Shown here piece after piece: positions 1 to 9,135 of a stretch of DNA of 37,417 nucleotides (positions are counted from its first letter, which is position 1; each line of letters begins with the position of its first letter). Under the pieces are notes generated by a model. That model had not been told where the DNA came from and did no database searches. It saw nothing but the letters and a program-made list of their open reading frames with translations. Made by a program: the position numbers and the translations under genes. The DNA comes from Pseudoalteromonas sp. H71 (GTDB lineage Bacteria; Pseudomonadota; Gammaproteobacteria; Enterobacterales; Alteromonadaceae): contig NZ_LODI01000025.1 of assembly GCF_001468485.1 (NCBI RefSeq), positions 1-37,417 of the forward strand, given 5' to 3'.

Positions 1-249
1 TGCCTCTTGAATGACCTCGGATTTTAGCCGCTCTTCAGCATACATTTTCTTTAAACGGCGATTTTCATCTTCAAGCTCTTTCATTCGTGTCATTAAAGAC
101 GCATCCATACCGCCGTATTTAGCGCGCCATTTATAAAAGGTTGAATTGCCCATGCCATGTTCGCGGCACAGCTCAGGAATAGGCACGCCGCTTTCTGCTT
201 GTTTTAAAATGGCAAGGATTTGGTTGTCTGTAAAATGTGCTTTTTTCAT
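1..249 (-). CDS. IS3-family transposase OrfA (partial, runs off left edge)
   Basis: The first 83 codons are present, beginning MKKAHFTDNQILAILKQAES. The N-terminal half is the helix-turn-helix of the HTH_8/transposase_8 type, with the typical phrase ELCREHGMGNSTFYKWRAKY. It is followed by a leucine-rich helix (MKELEDENRRLKKMYAEERL) that in this family makes the dimerising zipper. In IS3 elements OrfA binds the ends and is fused by -1 frameshifting to OrfB, the DDE catalytic part; that junction is off the window. The ATG at 249 is preceded on its strand by an AGGAG ribosome site. Family assignment is confident, the exact IS name is not. Confidence 0.9.
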   Translation of the reverse strand, partial: MKKAHFTDNQILAILKQAESGVPIPELCREHGMGNSTFYKWRAKYGGMDASLMTRMKELEDENRRLKKMYAEERLKSEVIQEA

Positions 250-320
250 AATTTTCTCCTGTGTTTACAATAAGAGAAAATTCTACGCTTGGCTTCTATT
301 ATTTTTCGGGGGGATTACCA
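1..320 (-). mobile_element. Right-hand view of an IS3-family insertion sequence end
   Basis: The window opens inside an insertion sequence transcribed leftwards. Its first gene (orfA) starts at 249, and a short non-coding leader separates it from a probable element end at 320. Read on the minus strand the end begins TGGTAATCCCCCCGAAAAAT, with the TG terminal dinucleotide usual for IS3-family inverted repeats. The edge coincides exactly with the start of a 109-bp repeat at 321, which supports 320/321 as the junction. The other end, orfB and any target duplication lie outside the window, so completeness cannot be judged. Confidence 0.75.
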
Positions 321-371
321 TAGCAGTGCGCTTGAGTGCCACTCGAGTCCGTAATCACAAATTTTAGACAT

Positions 372-402
372 AAAAAAACCCCTGCTAAATCTAGCAGAGG
401 TT
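372..402 (-). terminator. Rho-independent terminator after the tRNA-Leu remnant
   Basis: On the minus strand an 11-bp stem (AACCTCTGCTA with TAGCAGGGGTT, 4-nt loop, one G-T pair) is followed by seven T. It is the copy-1 version of the terminator at 489-519. Confidence 0.75.
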
Positions 403-410
403 ATAAAAAG

Positions 411-429
411 TGGTACCAGCGGCCGGACT
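411..429 (-). pseudogene. 19-nt tRNA-Leu 3'-end fragment
   Basis: Identical to the last 19 nt of the intact tRNA-Leu, including the acceptor 3' strand and CCA. Upstream of it (from 430 on) the sequence no longer matches a tRNA, so it cannot make a functional molecule. Confidence 0.8.
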
Positions 430-437
430 TTAACTTA

Positions 438-546
438 TAGCAGCGCACTTGAGTGCCGCTCGAGCCCGTCATCACAAGTTTTAGACATAAAAAAACCTCT
501 GCTAAATCTAGCAGAGGTTATAAAAAGTGGTACCAGCGGCCGGACT
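438..546. repeat. 109-bp direct repeat, copy 2 (overlaps intact tRNA-Leu)
   Basis: Second copy of the repeat at 321-429. Its right 19 bases are the 3' end of the intact tRNA-Leu gene at 528-612. The rest is the tRNA's own terminator and downstream tail. The pattern fits a former tandem tRNA-Leu pair in which most of one tRNA was lost, or the footprint of an element that recombined at the tRNA 3' end. Confidence 0.9.
489..519 (-). terminator. Rho-independent terminator of tRNA-Leu
   Basis: Minus-strand hairpin AACCTCTGCTA / TAGCAGAGGTT with a 4-nt loop, fully paired, followed by seven T. It starts nine bases after the tRNA 3' end. Confidence 0.85.
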
Positions 547-612
547 CGAACCGGCACTCCTTTCGGAAGGGGATTTTGAATCCCCCATGTCTACCAATTT
601 CATCACGCTGGC
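528..612 (-). tRNA. tRNA-Leu, anticodon CAA
   Basis: An 85-nt class II tRNA. Acceptor strands GCCAGCG and CGCTGGT pair with one G-T end pair, followed by A and encoded CCA. The D region has GATGAAATTGGTAGACA. The anticodon loop is TTCAAAA between GGGGA and TCCCC, giving CAA, which reads UUG. A long variable arm (CTTCCGAAAGGAG) marks it as leucine-type, and the T arm is CCGGTTCGAGTCCGG. The gene lies in a locus with a duplicated 3' end, and a mobile element sits next to it. Confidence 0.97.
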
Positions 613-705
613 ATCATTTTTCTTTAACCTTCTAAACACGAGAAGATAAAGAAAAACCACTTTAGAGCTTAGGATTATTTATGTTCCCGCGTCTCTATGC
701 CAAGC

Positions 706-733
706 ATTATACAAACAATAGGGTTAGCAGCAA
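706..733 (-). promoter_or_regulatory. Likely sigma-70 promoter of tRNA-Leu
   Basis: On the minus strand there is a -35 TTGCTG (728-733), a 16-bp spacer and a perfect -10 TATAAT (706-711). Transcription would start near 699, leaving a leader of about 85 nt before the tRNA at 612. Nothing else on this strand needs a promoter here. Confidence 0.65.
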
Positions 734-880
734 GCCTTTTATTACATAAGCATGATCAACCGCTTAACATTTAGGCAACTATTAACATTTAAAAATTAAA
801 GCACCATGCAAATAAAGTACTTTTAAAAATACGGATATTGTTTAAACCTAGAGTTAAATGATACCAACATACTATAGCAC

Positions 881-909
881 TTAGTATTTTTGCGCTTTTT
901 TGCTAAACT
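881..909 (+). promoter_or_regulatory. Candidate promoter for the RDD gene
   Basis: TTAGTA (881-886), 17-bp spacer, and an extended -10 TGCTAAACT (TG at 901-902, TAAACT at 904-909). The -35 is weak, but the TG extension and spacing are good. Start would be about 915, some 24 nt before the ATG at 939. Confidence 0.45.
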
Positions 910-938
910 AGCCACACATTAACAGTGAGAGTATTTTT

Positions 939-1439
939 ATGTCGGGTGAGTTTCCACGTGCTGGTTTTTGGCGCCGTTTTGCGTCGCTTATATACGACTC
1001 TTTAGTCGTCATTTCGTTATCTATGCTAACCGCTATTTTGTACTTTGCTGCAATCCAAGTGTTAATTTCAACGGGTCTTATTGAGCAAACAGAAGGCCAA
1101 GACCCTGCTGCATTTATAGAAAATTCGCCTTTACTAGATGGCATTCGCAGTGCGTTATTTGTGGGCGTTAATGTTATCTTTTTTAGTTACTTTTGGACCA
1201 AAAGTGGGCAAACAATTGGTATGCGAGCATGGCGTTTAAGAGTGCAAACTAACGACGGTAATTTAATTAGCTGGTCGCAATCCGTTATTCGCTGTCTTGC
1301 CGCGTTACTTGGTTTAGGCAACTTAGTCGTGTTAGTTGATTTTAAAAATAAAAAAGCATTACAAGATTACTTATCTAAAACAGAGGTTGTTGCGCTTTCA
1401 AAAGAAGAGAATAAACGCATATACCGCGAGCTCGATTAG
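939..1439 (+). CDS. RDD family membrane protein
   Basis: 166 residues. The N-terminal phrase PRAGFWRRFASLIYDSLVV carries the Arg and the Asp of the RDD signature. Hydrophobic segments lie at about residues 17-45 and 68-88, and the second ends with the family phrase SGQTIGMRAWRLRVQ. A third weakly hydrophobic stretch is near 115-132. RDD proteins are small inner-membrane proteins; some have been linked to ion transport, but most are uncharacterised, so no substrate is claimed. The gene stands alone between the tRNA and a bidirectional terminator shared with lptG. The ATG at 939 was chosen because it directly precedes the conserved start of the domain. Confidence 0.88.
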   Translation: MSGEFPRAGFWRRFASLIYDSLVVISLSMLTAILYFAAIQVLISTGLIEQTEGQDPAAFIENSPLLDGIRSALFVGVNVIFFSYFWTKSGQTIGMRAWRLRVQTNDGNLISWSQSVIRCLAALLGLGNLVVLVDFKNKKALQDYLSKTEVVALSKEENKRIYRELD

Positions 1440-1467
1440 CCTGTAAATACATAATGATATAATCATT

Positions 1468-1510
1468 TAAAAACAAAAAGGGTGACTAATAGTCACCCTT
1501 TTTGTTTTTA
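1468..1510. terminator. Bidirectional terminator between the RDD gene and lptG
   Basis: A long inverted repeat: AAAAAGGGTGACT (1475-1487), AAT loop, AGTCACCCTTTTT (1491-1503). The pairing extends outward through A/T runs. T runs follow on both strands, and it sits between the convergent ends at 1439 and 1522. Confidence 0.88.
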
Positions 1511-1521
1511 AATATGAGCGC

Positions 1522-2589
1522 TTATACCCGTTTATTCATCAAGTAAGTCGCAAAGCCTATAAAAATAACACTAGGCAGCACGGCGCCGATTATGGCAGGT
1601 ATTTGGTAAACCATTACCACAGGACCAAATATCTCGTTTGTTAAATGAAATACAATGCCTGTAACCACTCCCATGATTATACGTGCGCCCATAGTTACTG
1701 TACGTAATGGGCCAAATATAAACGAAAGCGCAACCAGTAACATAACCGCAACCGACACAGGTTGCATAAACTTACGCCAAAGAGCGAGATCGTAAGTACT
1801 GGTATCTTGCTCGTTTTGCTCTAAATAACTTAAGTACGACCATAACCCTGTAAACGATAGCGACTCGGGCTTTACAGATACAACCCCTAACTTTTCGGCG
1901 GTTAGTTGCGATGGGTAAAACTCTTCTGAATGTAGCTCAGTAGTAATTAACTCATCCGTAATAATGACTTTGTTTACATCACGTAAAAGCCACCCATCTT
2001 TTCGGCTAATTGCTTCTTTAGCTTTAGTAATTTGAGTCAGTTCAAGCGAATTATCAAAATAGTACATGTGCAAACCGTTAAGCTTACCGCTTTCGTCCAC
2101 ATCTTCTATATTTATAAAGTTATTTCCATCTTTTGCCCAAACTCCTTTTTGCGCGCTAAACACATCACCGCCATGTATCGCTTGGTTTCGCATTTCTTTT
2201 GCACGTAACTGTGCCTCTGGCGCGCCCCACTCGCCAAGCGCCATCATACAAATGGCCATAAACATGGCGGTTTTCATCACCGAACCAATAATTTGCAACC
2301 GCGACATACCCGCAGCTTGCATAACCACTAATTCACTATTTGAAGCAAGCGCACCAAGCCCTGTTAAGCCACCAATCAATGCAGCCATAGGAAAAAACAC
2401 CACTAAATCACCAGGAATACTGTATAACGTATACAGCATGGCTGTGATCAAATCGTAACTACCACGCCCTACCGATTTTAACTGCTCAATAAATTTAATT
2501 AAGGTGCTGATCCCAACTAAAACCAACAAGGCAAAGCCTGTCGTTTGTAAAATGCTGCGCCCTAAATACCAATCGAGTGTTTTCATCAT
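1522..2589 (-). CDS. lptG: LPS export ABC transporter permease LptG
   Basis: 355 residues, close to the usual LptG length. LptG pairs with LptF and the ATPase LptB to extract lipopolysaccharide from the inner membrane and push it onto the LptC-LptA bridge. The sequence shows the YjgP/YjgQ layout: three N-terminal membrane helices (about 15-125, including PGDLVVFFPMAALIGGLTGL and ASNSELVVMQAAGMS, the coupling-helix region), a periplasmic beta-jellyroll domain (about 130-265), then three more helices. It overlaps the end of lptF by four bases (ATGA), indicating coupled translation. The first two codons are both ATG; either could be used. Confidence 0.97.
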   Translation of the reverse strand: MMKTLDWYLGRSILQTTGFALLVLVGISTLIKFIEQLKSVGRGSYDLITAMLYTLYSIPGDLVVFFPMAALIGGLTGLGALASNSELVVMQAAGMSRLQIIGSVMKTAMFMAICMMALGEWGAPEAQLRAKEMRNQAIHGGDVFSAQKGVWAKDGNNFINIEDVDESGKLNGLHMYYFDNSLELTQITKAKEAISRKDGWLLRDVNKVIITDELITTELHSEEFYPSQLTAEKLGVVSVKPESLSFTGLWSYLSYLEQNEQDTSTYDLALWRKFMQPVSVAVMLLVALSFIFGPLRTVTMGARIIMGVVTGIVFHLTNEIFGPVVMVYQIPAIIGAVLPSVIFIGFATYLMNKRV

Positions 2590-3698
2590 GAGCTTAGCTC
2601 CCGCTTAGTAACAACAGCTTTAAGCAAAGCACCAATTGGTCGACCTTTAATAATTAATAAGCCACCAATAAATAACGCGCTCAGGTGAATCCACCAAAGC
2701 CCAATTGACGGCGGTATTTTGCCATCTTCTATCGCAAATTTAGCGGCATTTAATAAAATAAAATACCCAAGATACAAACTGATAGCAGGTACTAATTTAG
2801 CAAATTTACCCTGACGAGGATTAACCACACTTAGCGGCACTGCTAGCAAAGTAAGAAGTGGTATAGAAAGGGGTATAGCGATACGCCACTGCCATTGAGC
2901 AATAGACTCAGGGGTGTTAATGGCGAGTAACTGATTAGTTGGCACGGCTTCTAATTTACGGCGTTGATGTTCTATTTCTTGTTCGCGAATTTGCACACTG
3001 TAGCCATCAAACTCGGTCAGGTTTAATGCAGCCGTTGTGCCGTCGGTTTCGTATCGTTTTCCATCGGTTAACACTAACTGTTGCTCACCGTTTTGCGCTT
3101 CAATTACCACGCCTTGCTCTGCGTATACTAGTCGAGCTAACTCATCGTTATCACTATTTGGCAGCTGTGCAACAAACACTTTGTTTAACTCTTTTCCACC
3201 ATTCTCAATATTATGGATAAACACTACGGCTTTTTCGTTACCTGTTTCTTGGAAACGACCAGCCCTTAGTGCTGATAGCCCTGCGTCAGCTTTAGCTTGC
3301 TCTTTTAATTGATATTCTTGTTCACTGGCCCATGGCGCTAGGTACATAGTTAATGCGCCAGCCAAAAGCGCCAAACCTGCGCTTGATATTAAAGTTACAC
3401 GCACTACATACCATTCGCTCACACCACATGCTTTTAATACCGTCATTTCGCTATCGGCATAAATACGGCTATAGGCTAAAATAATGCCTAGAAATATACT
3501 CAATGGAAGAATCAGCGAGGCAAGCTGTGGTAACTTTAACGCAATCATCGACAGCACTAACTGGGCAGGAATGCTCCCCTCTGATGCGTCACCTAAAATA
3601 ACCACCAGCTTTTGTGATAAAAAAATGGTCATTAAAGTTAAAAATACGGCGACCTGCGATTTTAAAACCTCAGCGGTCAAATAACGAAAAATAAGCAA
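2586..3698 (-). CDS. lptF: LPS export ABC transporter permease LptF (TTG start)
   Basis: 370 residues. The protein begins MLIFRYLTAEVLKSQ, which lines up from the first residue with the LptF N-terminus (RYL...LKSQ). The start codon is therefore TTG at 3698, backed by an AGGGG ribosome site six bases upstream. The coupling-helix phrase SEMTVLKACGVSEWYV, a periplasmic beta domain (about 130-260) and the family phrase VPLSVVNPRQGKFAKLVPA before the last helices are all present. It is first in the lptF-lptG operon. Its partners LptB, LptC and LptA are not in this window, as is usual. Confidence 0.96.
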   Translation of the reverse strand: MLIFRYLTAEVLKSQVAVFLTLMTIFLSQKLVVILGDASEGSIPAQLVLSMIALKLPQLASLILPLSIFLGIILAYSRIYADSEMTVLKACGVSEWYVVRVTLISSAGLALLAGALTMYLAPWASEQEYQLKEQAKADAGLSALRAGRFQETGNEKAVVFIHNIENGGKELNKVFVAQLPNSDNDELARLVYAEQGVVIEAQNGEQQLVLTDGKRYETDGTTAALNLTEFDGYSVQIREQEIEHQRRKLEAVPTNQLLAINTPESIAQWQWRIAIPLSIPLLTLLAVPLSVVNPRQGKFAKLVPAISLYLGYFILLNAAKFAIEDGKIPPSIGLWWIHLSALFIGGLLIIKGRPIGALLKAVVTKRELSS

Positions 3699-4007
3699 TG
3701 CTCGCCCCTGTTAAACTTAGTATTTCACCACAATAGTGAGTGTCGAATAGTTAAATAGCTATTTTGAACAGTTTATACCGACAAATAGGGTATTATTATA
3801 AGCCATCAAAATTAATTATCCTACCTAAGTGCAAGATATAATGTTGCATTAGTAGCCCTTAAGCATATAAAGTTCAATTACACAGTAAGAGTCGGTAAAA
3901 ATCAGCTAAAATGAGTATTATCTCTACATAAGCTGAGCAGCTAATACTAGAAAATATTATTTTTGGTCTTATTTAATAGCTTAAATGACTCACAATCAGG
4001 AGCAACA
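3699..4007. other. Divergent promoter region between lptF and pepA
   Basis: This 309-bp AT-rich gap must drive lptFG leftwards and pepA rightwards. On the minus strand a perfect TATAAT lies at 3795-3800, about 97 nt before the lptF start, without a clear -35. On the plus strand TATTAT at 3916-3921 is a weak -10 candidate for pepA. I see no hairpin or coding frame. Confidence 0.4.
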
Positions 4008-5519
4008 ATGGAATTTAGCGTAAAAAGTGGTAGCCCAGAAAAGCAACGCAGCGCATGTATAGTCGTTGGCGTTTACGAGCCACGCAGGTTATCCCCCATT
4101 GGTGAACAACTCGACAAAATCAGTGATGGTTATATTTCAAATCTACTTCGCCGTGGTGACCTAGAAGGGAAACCTGGACAAGTTTTATTATTGCATCATG
4201 TCCCTAACGTATTAAGCGAGCGTATTTTACTTGTAGGCTGTGGTAAAGAGCGCGAGCTTGATGACAAGCAATATAAACAAATTATCTCTAAAACAATAAA
4301 TACCTTAAACGATACAGGCTCTATGGAAGCAGTATGCTTTTTAACAGAGCAGCACGTTAAAGGCCGAGATACTTACTGGAAAGTACGTCAGGCCGTTGAA
4401 ACAACGCAAGATTGCCTATACACGTTTAATCAGCTTAAAAGTAAAAAAGTAGACCCGCGTCGTCCACTTCGTAAAATTGTATTCAACGTACCCACACGCC
4501 GCGAACTCACTATTGGCGAAAGCGCTATTGAGCATGGCTTAGCAATTGCAGCTGGCAGTAAACTATGTAAAGACGTAGCAAACATGCCACCCAATATTTG
4601 TAACCCAGCTTACTTAGGTGAACAAGCTCAAGAGCTGGCTACCAATTTTGATAACATCACCGTTGACATTATTGGCGAAGAAAAAATGGCTGAGCTTGGT
4701 ATGAACTCATACTTAGCGGTTGGCCGTGGTAGTGATAACGAATCAGTGATGTCGGTTATTAACTACAAAGGTGCAAGCGATGATCAAGCGCCAATAGTAC
4801 TTGTTGGCAAAGGTTTAACGTTTGACTCAGGCGGTATTTCATTAAAACCTGGCGAAGGCATGGATGAAATGAAATACGACATGGGGGGTGCCGCGGGTGT
4901 TATTGGCGCAATGCGCGCACTGGCACAAATGCAGTTGCCTATAAACGTAATAGGTATTTTAGCGGGTTGTGAAAACATGCCAAGCTCAAATGCTTATCGC
5001 CCTGGTGATATTTTAACAACGATGTCGGGGCAAACGGTTGAAGTACTTAACACCGATGCTGAAGGCCGTTTAGTATTATGCGATGCGTTAACTTACGTTG
5101 AGCGTTTTGACCCAGATACAGTCATTGACGTAGCAACACTAACAGGTGCATGTATTGTTGCATTAGGTGCGCATGCAACGGGTTTGCTTGCAAACCATAA
5201 CCCCCTTGCCCACGACTTATTAAAAGCGTCTGAGCAAAGTGGCGACCGTGCATGGCAACTACCGCTATGGGACGACTATCAAGATCAACTAGAAAGCCCA
5301 TTTGCTGATTTTACCAATTTAGGTGGCCGTGCGGCTGGCACAATTACTGCGGCGTGTTTTTTATCTAAGTTTACCAAAAAATATAATTGGGCACATTTAG
5401 ATGTAGCAGGTACTGCATGGCGAAGTGGTGCAAATAAAGGCGCTACTGGCCGCCCTGTTCCTATGCTAACTCAGTATTTATTAAACAGAGCGGGTGTAAG
5501 CGAAGCAGCGCAAGATTAA
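4008..5519 (+). CDS. pepA: Leucyl aminopeptidase PepA (aminopeptidase A)
   Basis: 503 residues from ATG 4008, exactly the Escherichia coli length. The in-frame ATG-less extension upstream was rejected because AGGAG sits seven bases before 4008 and [15 protein letters not shown] matches the known N-terminus. It is an M17 zinc/manganese hexameric peptidase that removes N-terminal residues; in E. coli it is also a DNA-binding protein for carAB control and Xer recombination. The catalytic signature [16 protein letters not shown] and the metal-site region [16 protein letters not shown] are intact. It is followed by holC and valS, a common gammaproteobacterial order, but a strong terminator separates it from holC. 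Confidence 0.97.
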   Translation: MEFSVKSGSPEKQRSACIVVGVYEPRRLSPIGEQLDKISDGYISNLLRRGDLEGKPGQVLLLHHVPNVLSERILLVGCGKERELDDKQYKQIISKTINTLNDTGSMEAVCFLTEQHVKGRDTYWKVRQAVETTQDCLYTFNQLKSKKVDPRRPLRKIVFNVPTRRELTIGESAIEHGLAIAAGSKLCKDVANMPPNICNPAYLGEQAQELATNFDNITVDIIGEEKMAELGMNSYLAVGRGSDNESVMSVINYKGASDDQAPIVLVGKGLTFDSGGISLKPGEGMDEMKYDMGGAAGVIGAMRALAQMQLPINVIGILAGCENMPSSNAYRPGDILTTMSGQTVEVLNTDAEGRLVLCDALTYVERFDPDTVIDVATLTGACIVALGAHATGLLANHNPLAHDLLKASEQSGDRAWQLPLWDDYQDQLESPFADFTNLGGRAAGTITAACFLSKFTKKYNWAHLDVAGTAWRSGANKGATGRPVPMLTQYLLNRAGVSEAAQD

Positions 5520-5535
5520 TTACCTATTTAGCTAA

Positions 5536-5563
5536 AAATAAGGCGCCACACGGCGCCTTATTT
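5536..5563 (+). terminator. Rho-independent terminator of pepA
   Basis: Perfect 12-bp stem AAATAAGGCGCC / GGCGCCTTATTT with an ACAC loop, starting 17 nt after the pepA stop. The T tract (TTATTTATTTG) is interrupted. Confidence 0.8.
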
Positions 5564-5668
5564 ATTTGTGTATTAATTGAAGCAAACCCCGTTATATGGC
5601 AAAATCTGCCTCTTAATTTACGTGTATTAACCTAGTACACATTCAATGTCATGGGAAAGCCCGATACA

Positions 5669-6115
5669 ATGAACATGAACGCTAAATTTTTCGTTCTAAA
5701 GCAACAGGATGAGTCTAAAGCTCAGGCTGATGATCATTTTGCTTTGGCTGCACAAGTTGCAGCCGATCAGTATCGAAATGGGCAACGTGTCTTTATTTGT
5801 GTAAACGACAACGAAACCGCCTGCGCCATTGATGAAATAATTTGGGCATTCGACCCAGACAGTTTTGTACCACACAATTTACAAGGTGAAGGCCCCAAAG
5901 GCGGAGCCCCTGTAGAAATTGGTATTACGCCACCTGTTGGCAACCGAAAAGTTTTAATAAACTTGGCCACCCAATTACCGGATTATATTCGTCGATTTAA
6001 CCAAGTTTTTGATTTTGTCCCCGTAGAACCTGCTGCTAAACAAGCAGCCCGCGAGCGTTTTAAAAAGCTACGCCAACTCGGTGCCAATCTCACCACGCAA
6101 GATATTAATAGCTAG
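5669..6115 (+). CDS. holC: DNA polymerase III chi subunit HolC
   Basis: 148 residues from ATG 5669. Chi joins psi (HolD) in the clamp-loader complex and binds the C-terminus of single-strand binding protein. Family landmarks are RNGQRVFICVNDNETA, the FVPHNLQGEGPKGGAPVEI block and the late VFDFVPVEP...ARERFKKLRQLG block. There are in-frame ATGs at 5651, 5669 and 5675. I chose 5669 because GGGAAAG lies nine bases before it and the length then matches the family (about 147), but 5675 is also possible. A gap of 53 nt leads to valS, so the two are probably co-transcribed. Confidence 0.93.
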   Translation: MNMNAKFFVLKQQDESKAQADDHFALAAQVAADQYRNGQRVFICVNDNETACAIDEIIWAFDPDSFVPHNLQGEGPKGGAPVEIGITPPVGNRKVLINLATQLPDYIRRFNQVFDFVPVEPAAKQAARERFKKLRQLGANLTTQDINS

Positions 6116-6168
6116 CCACTCTGGCAAACTAACCAACTAATTTAAGTACTTATTTAAGGTTCTGTGTA

Positions 6169-9024
6169 ATGGATAAAACCTACAATCCGCAAGATATTGA
6201 ACAGTCTCTATATCAAGACTGGGAACAAAAAGGCTACTTTAAGCCATCTGGCCAAGGCGTACCGTATTCAATTATGATCCCGCCGCCAAATGTTACTGGT
6301 AGCTTACACATGGGCCACGCCTTCCAAGATACAATAATGGATACCCTAACGCGTTTTAAACGTATGCAAGGTAACAACACATTATGGCAAGTAGGTACTG
6401 ACCACGCAGGTATTGCAACGCAAATGTTGGTTGAGCGTAAACTGCATGCTGAAGAAGGTAAAACACGCCACGATTTAGGCCGCGAAGATTTTATAAATAA
6501 AATCTGGGAATGGAAAAACGAATCGGGCGGCACAATTACTAAGCAGCTTCGTCGCCTTGGCGCATCAGTTGATTGGGACCGTGAACGTTTTACGATGGAC
6601 GATGGCCTATCTGAAGCAGTTAAAGAAGTATTTGTTCGTCTTCATAAAGAAAACCTAATTTACCGCGGTAAGCGCCTCGTAAACTGGGATCCAAAATTAC
6701 ACACCGCTATTTCAGACCTTGAAGTTGAAAACAAAGACAAACAAGGCCACATGTGGAACTTACGTTACCCATTAGCCGATGGCGTTAAAACACAAGACGG
6801 TAAAGACTACATTGTAGTGGCTACTACGCGCCCAGAAACCATGCTAGGTGACTCTGGTGTTGCTGTAAACCCAGATGACGAGCGCTACACAGATTTAATT
6901 GGTAAAGACATTTTATTACCTATCGTTAATCGTCGTATTAAAATTGTTGCCGATGAACATGCCGATAAAGACAAAGGCACGGGATGTGTAAAAATAACCC
7001 CAGCGCACGACTTTAACGATAATGAAGTAGGTAAGCGTCATCAAATGCCGATGATAAACATTTTCGATAAAGACGCCGCAATTTTAACGCAAGGTGAAAC
7101 ATACACCTTTGACGGTAAAGAGCTTGAACTTGATGCGCCAATTCCTGAGCGCTTTCATGGCCTTGACCGTTTTGCTGCACGTAAAGCAATTGTGGCTGAA
7201 TTTGAAGAACTTGGCCTACTTGAAAAAATTGAAGACCATGGCCTAACCGTTCCTTACGGCGACCGCTCTGGTGTAGTAATTGAGCCACTACTAACCGACC
7301 AATGGTATGTACGTGTTGCGCCACTTGCTGAACCTGCAAAAGCCGCAGTTAAAAACGGCGACATCCAATTTGTACCTAAGCAATACGAAAACATGTACTT
7401 TTCGTGGATGAACGACGTACAAGATTGGTGTATTTCACGCCAGCTTTGGTGGGGTCACCGCATTCCAGCTTGGTACGATAGCGAAGGCAACGTATTTGTT
7501 GGTCGCGACGAAGCAGAAGTGCGCCGCGATAACAACATTGCAGATGATGTTGCGCTAAGCCAAGACGAAGATGTACTTGATACGTGGTTCTCATCTGCAC
7601 TGTGGACGTTCTCAACGCAAGGTTGGCCAGAAAATACCGATGATTTAAAAACCTTCCACCCGTCTGACGTGTTGGTAACAGGCTTTGATATTATCTTTTT
7701 CTGGGTTGCGCGCATGATCATGATGACGCTGCACTTTATAAAAGATGAAAACGGCAAGCCACAAGTGCCGTTTAAAACCGTGTATGTAACGGGCTTAATA
7801 CGTGACGATAACGGCGATAAAATGTCTAAGTCAAAAGGTAACGTGCTTGACCCACTAGACATGATTGACGGCATTGAGCTTGAAGACTTAGTACAAAAGC
7901 GTACTGGCAACATGATGCAGCCTAAACTTGCTGCAAAAATCGAAAAAGATACCCGCAAAGTATTCGCAAATGGTATTGAAGCTCACGGTACCGATGCACT
8001 TCGCTTTACCCTTGCTGCGATGGCATCTACTGGTCGTGATATTAACTGGGATATGAACCGCCTTGAAGGCTACCGTAACTTCTGTAACAAATTATGGAAC
8101 GCAAGCCGTTACGTATTAATGAACACAGAAGAGCAAGACTGTGGTTTTGCAAGCGATGCTGAAAAAGAGTACTCACTTGCTGATCGTTGGATTTTAGGCC
8201 AATACGAAGCAACCGTTAAAACCTACACAGAGCACCTTGATAACTACCGCTTTGACTTAGCCGCTAACACGCTTTACGAATTCACGTGGAATCAATTTTG
8301 TGATTGGTACTTAGAACTAACTAAGCCGGTACTATTTAAAGGCAGTGAAGCACAACAGCGCGGTACGCGTAATACACTAATTACCGTGCTTGAAAGCTTA
8401 CTGCGTTTAATGCACCCAATGATGCCATACATCACAGAAACAATTTGGCAACGTGTTGCACCACTTGCAGGCCTTGAAACTACAGGCACTAGCATTATGG
8501 TACAAGGCTTCCCTGTTTATAATGAATCAAGCGTTGATGCACAAGCAATGGACGATTTAGAGTGGGTTAAGCAATTCATTTTAGCTATTCGTAATATTCG
8601 TGGTGAAATGGATATTAGCCCAAGTAAACCGCTTAGCGTATTACTTGCTAACGCATCGAGCGACGATGTGCGCCGTATTGAAGAAAACAAATCATTCTTG
8701 GCATCACTTGCGAAGCTTGAAGAGTTTACAATGCTTGAAAACAAAGACGACGCGCCAGCATGTGCAACCTCTTATGTTGGCAACCTTGAAATTATGATCC
8801 CCATGGCGGGCTTAATTGATGTAGAAGCTGAGCTTGCACGTATTAATAAGCAACTTGAAAAAGCTGAGAAAGGCTTAGCACAAGTGCAAAACAAACTAGC
8901 GAACGAAAAGTTTGTAAACAATGCACCTGAAGCGGTACTTGCTAAAGAAAACGCTAAATTAGCTGAATTCACCGATGCTAAAACTAAGCTACTTGAGCAA
9001 AAAACTAAAATAGAAAGCTTATAA
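6169..9024 (+). CDS. valS: Valyl-tRNA synthetase
   Basis: 951 residues, the same length as the E. coli enzyme. It charges tRNA-Val with valine in the cytoplasm. The class I HIGH signature is LHMGH (about residues 46-50) after PPPNVTGS, and the second signature [14 protein letters not shown] is near 554-558. Between them lies the CP1 editing domain that hydrolyses Thr-tRNA-Val (about 200-330, with [17 protein letters not shown]). The C-terminal end is the coiled-coil arm ([20 protein letters not shown]) typical of ValRS. Start ATG 6169 follows an AAGG site. A strong shared terminator follows. Confidence 0.98.
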   Translation: MDKTYNPQDIEQSLYQDWEQKGYFKPSGQGVPYSIMIPPPNVTGSLHMGHAFQDTIMDTLTRFKRMQGNNTLWQVGTDHAGIATQMLVERKLHAEEGKTRHDLGREDFINKIWEWKNESGGTITKQLRRLGASVDWDRERFTMDDGLSEAVKEVFVRLHKENLIYRGKRLVNWDPKLHTAISDLEVENKDKQGHMWNLRYPLADGVKTQDGKDYIVVATTRPETMLGDSGVAVNPDDERYTDLIGKDILLPIVNRRIKIVADEHADKDKGTGCVKITPAHDFNDNEVGKRHQMPMINIFDKDAAILTQGETYTFDGKELELDAPIPERFHGLDRFAARKAIVAEFEELGLLEKIEDHGLTVPYGDRSGVVIEPLLTDQWYVRVAPLAEPAKAAVKNGDIQFVPKQYENMYFSWMNDVQDWCISRQLWWGHRIPAWYDSEGNVFVGRDEAEVRRDNNIADDVALSQDEDVLDTWFSSALWTFSTQGWPENTDDLKTFHPSDVLVTGFDIIFFWVARMIMMTLHFIKDENGKPQVPFKTVYVTGLIRDDNGDKMSKSKGNVLDPLDMIDGIELEDLVQKRTGNMMQPKLAAKIEKDTRKVFANGIEAHGTDALRFTLAAMASTGRDINWDMNRLEGYRNFCNKLWNASRYVLMNTEEQDCGFASDAEKEYSLADRWILGQYEATVKTYTEHLDNYRFDLAANTLYEFTWNQFCDWYLELTKPVLFKGSEAQQRGTRNTLITVLESLLRLMHPMMPYITETIWQRVAPLAGLETTGTSIMVQGFPVYNESSVDAQAMDDLEWVKQFILAIRNIRGEMDISPSKPLSVLLANASSDDVRRIEENKSFLASLAKLEEFTMLENKDDAPACATSYVGNLEIMIPMAGLIDVEAELARINKQLEKAEKGLAQVQNKLANEKFVNNAPEAVLAKENAKLAEFTDAKTKLLEQKTKIESL

Positions 9025-9064
9025 ACTTTCATAAAATGCCTATTAACATCATTTAATGGGTATT

Positions 9065-9102
9065 AAAAAAGCCGCTCACTTTAATAAGTGAGCGGCTTTT
9101 TT
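9065..9102. terminator. Bidirectional terminator between valS and the fadL-like gene
   Basis: A 17-bp perfect stem (AAAAAAGCCGCTCACTT, 9065-9081, and its complement at 9086-9102) with a TAAT loop. Six T follow on either strand. It serves two convergent genes. Confidence 0.93.
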
Positions 9103-9135
9103 GTGCCCTGTGATTAACCACAAGGCACTTCTACA

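Larger units (their letters stand above)
321..429. repeat. 109-bp direct repeat, copy 1 (tRNA-Leu 3' end plus terminator)
   Basis: This copy differs from the one at 438-546 at 7 of 109 positions by my reading. It holds, on the minus strand, the last 19 nt of the tRNA-Leu gene, a rho-independent terminator and a short tail. It abuts the insertion-sequence end at 320. The eight bases 430-437 separate the copies. Confidence 0.9.
613..938. other. Gene-free stretch between tRNA-Leu and the RDD gene
   Basis: It contains the leftward tRNA-Leu promoter, the long tRNA leader and the rightward promoter of the RDD gene. The sequence is AT-rich. I see no further RNA gene, repeat or plausible coding frame in it. 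Confidence 0.6.

Noticed and set aside
321..546. Possible CRISPR-like or satellite repeat
   Set aside because: Only two copies, 109 bp each, and both are explained by the tRNA-Leu 3' end with its terminator.
2066..2458. 130-codon plus-strand frame inside lptG
   Set aside because: Shadow of the conserved permease gene; composition is not protein-like.
7455..7958. 167-codon frame antisense to valS
   Set aside because: Lies wholly within a strongly conserved synthetase gene; no ribosome site or recognisable protein.
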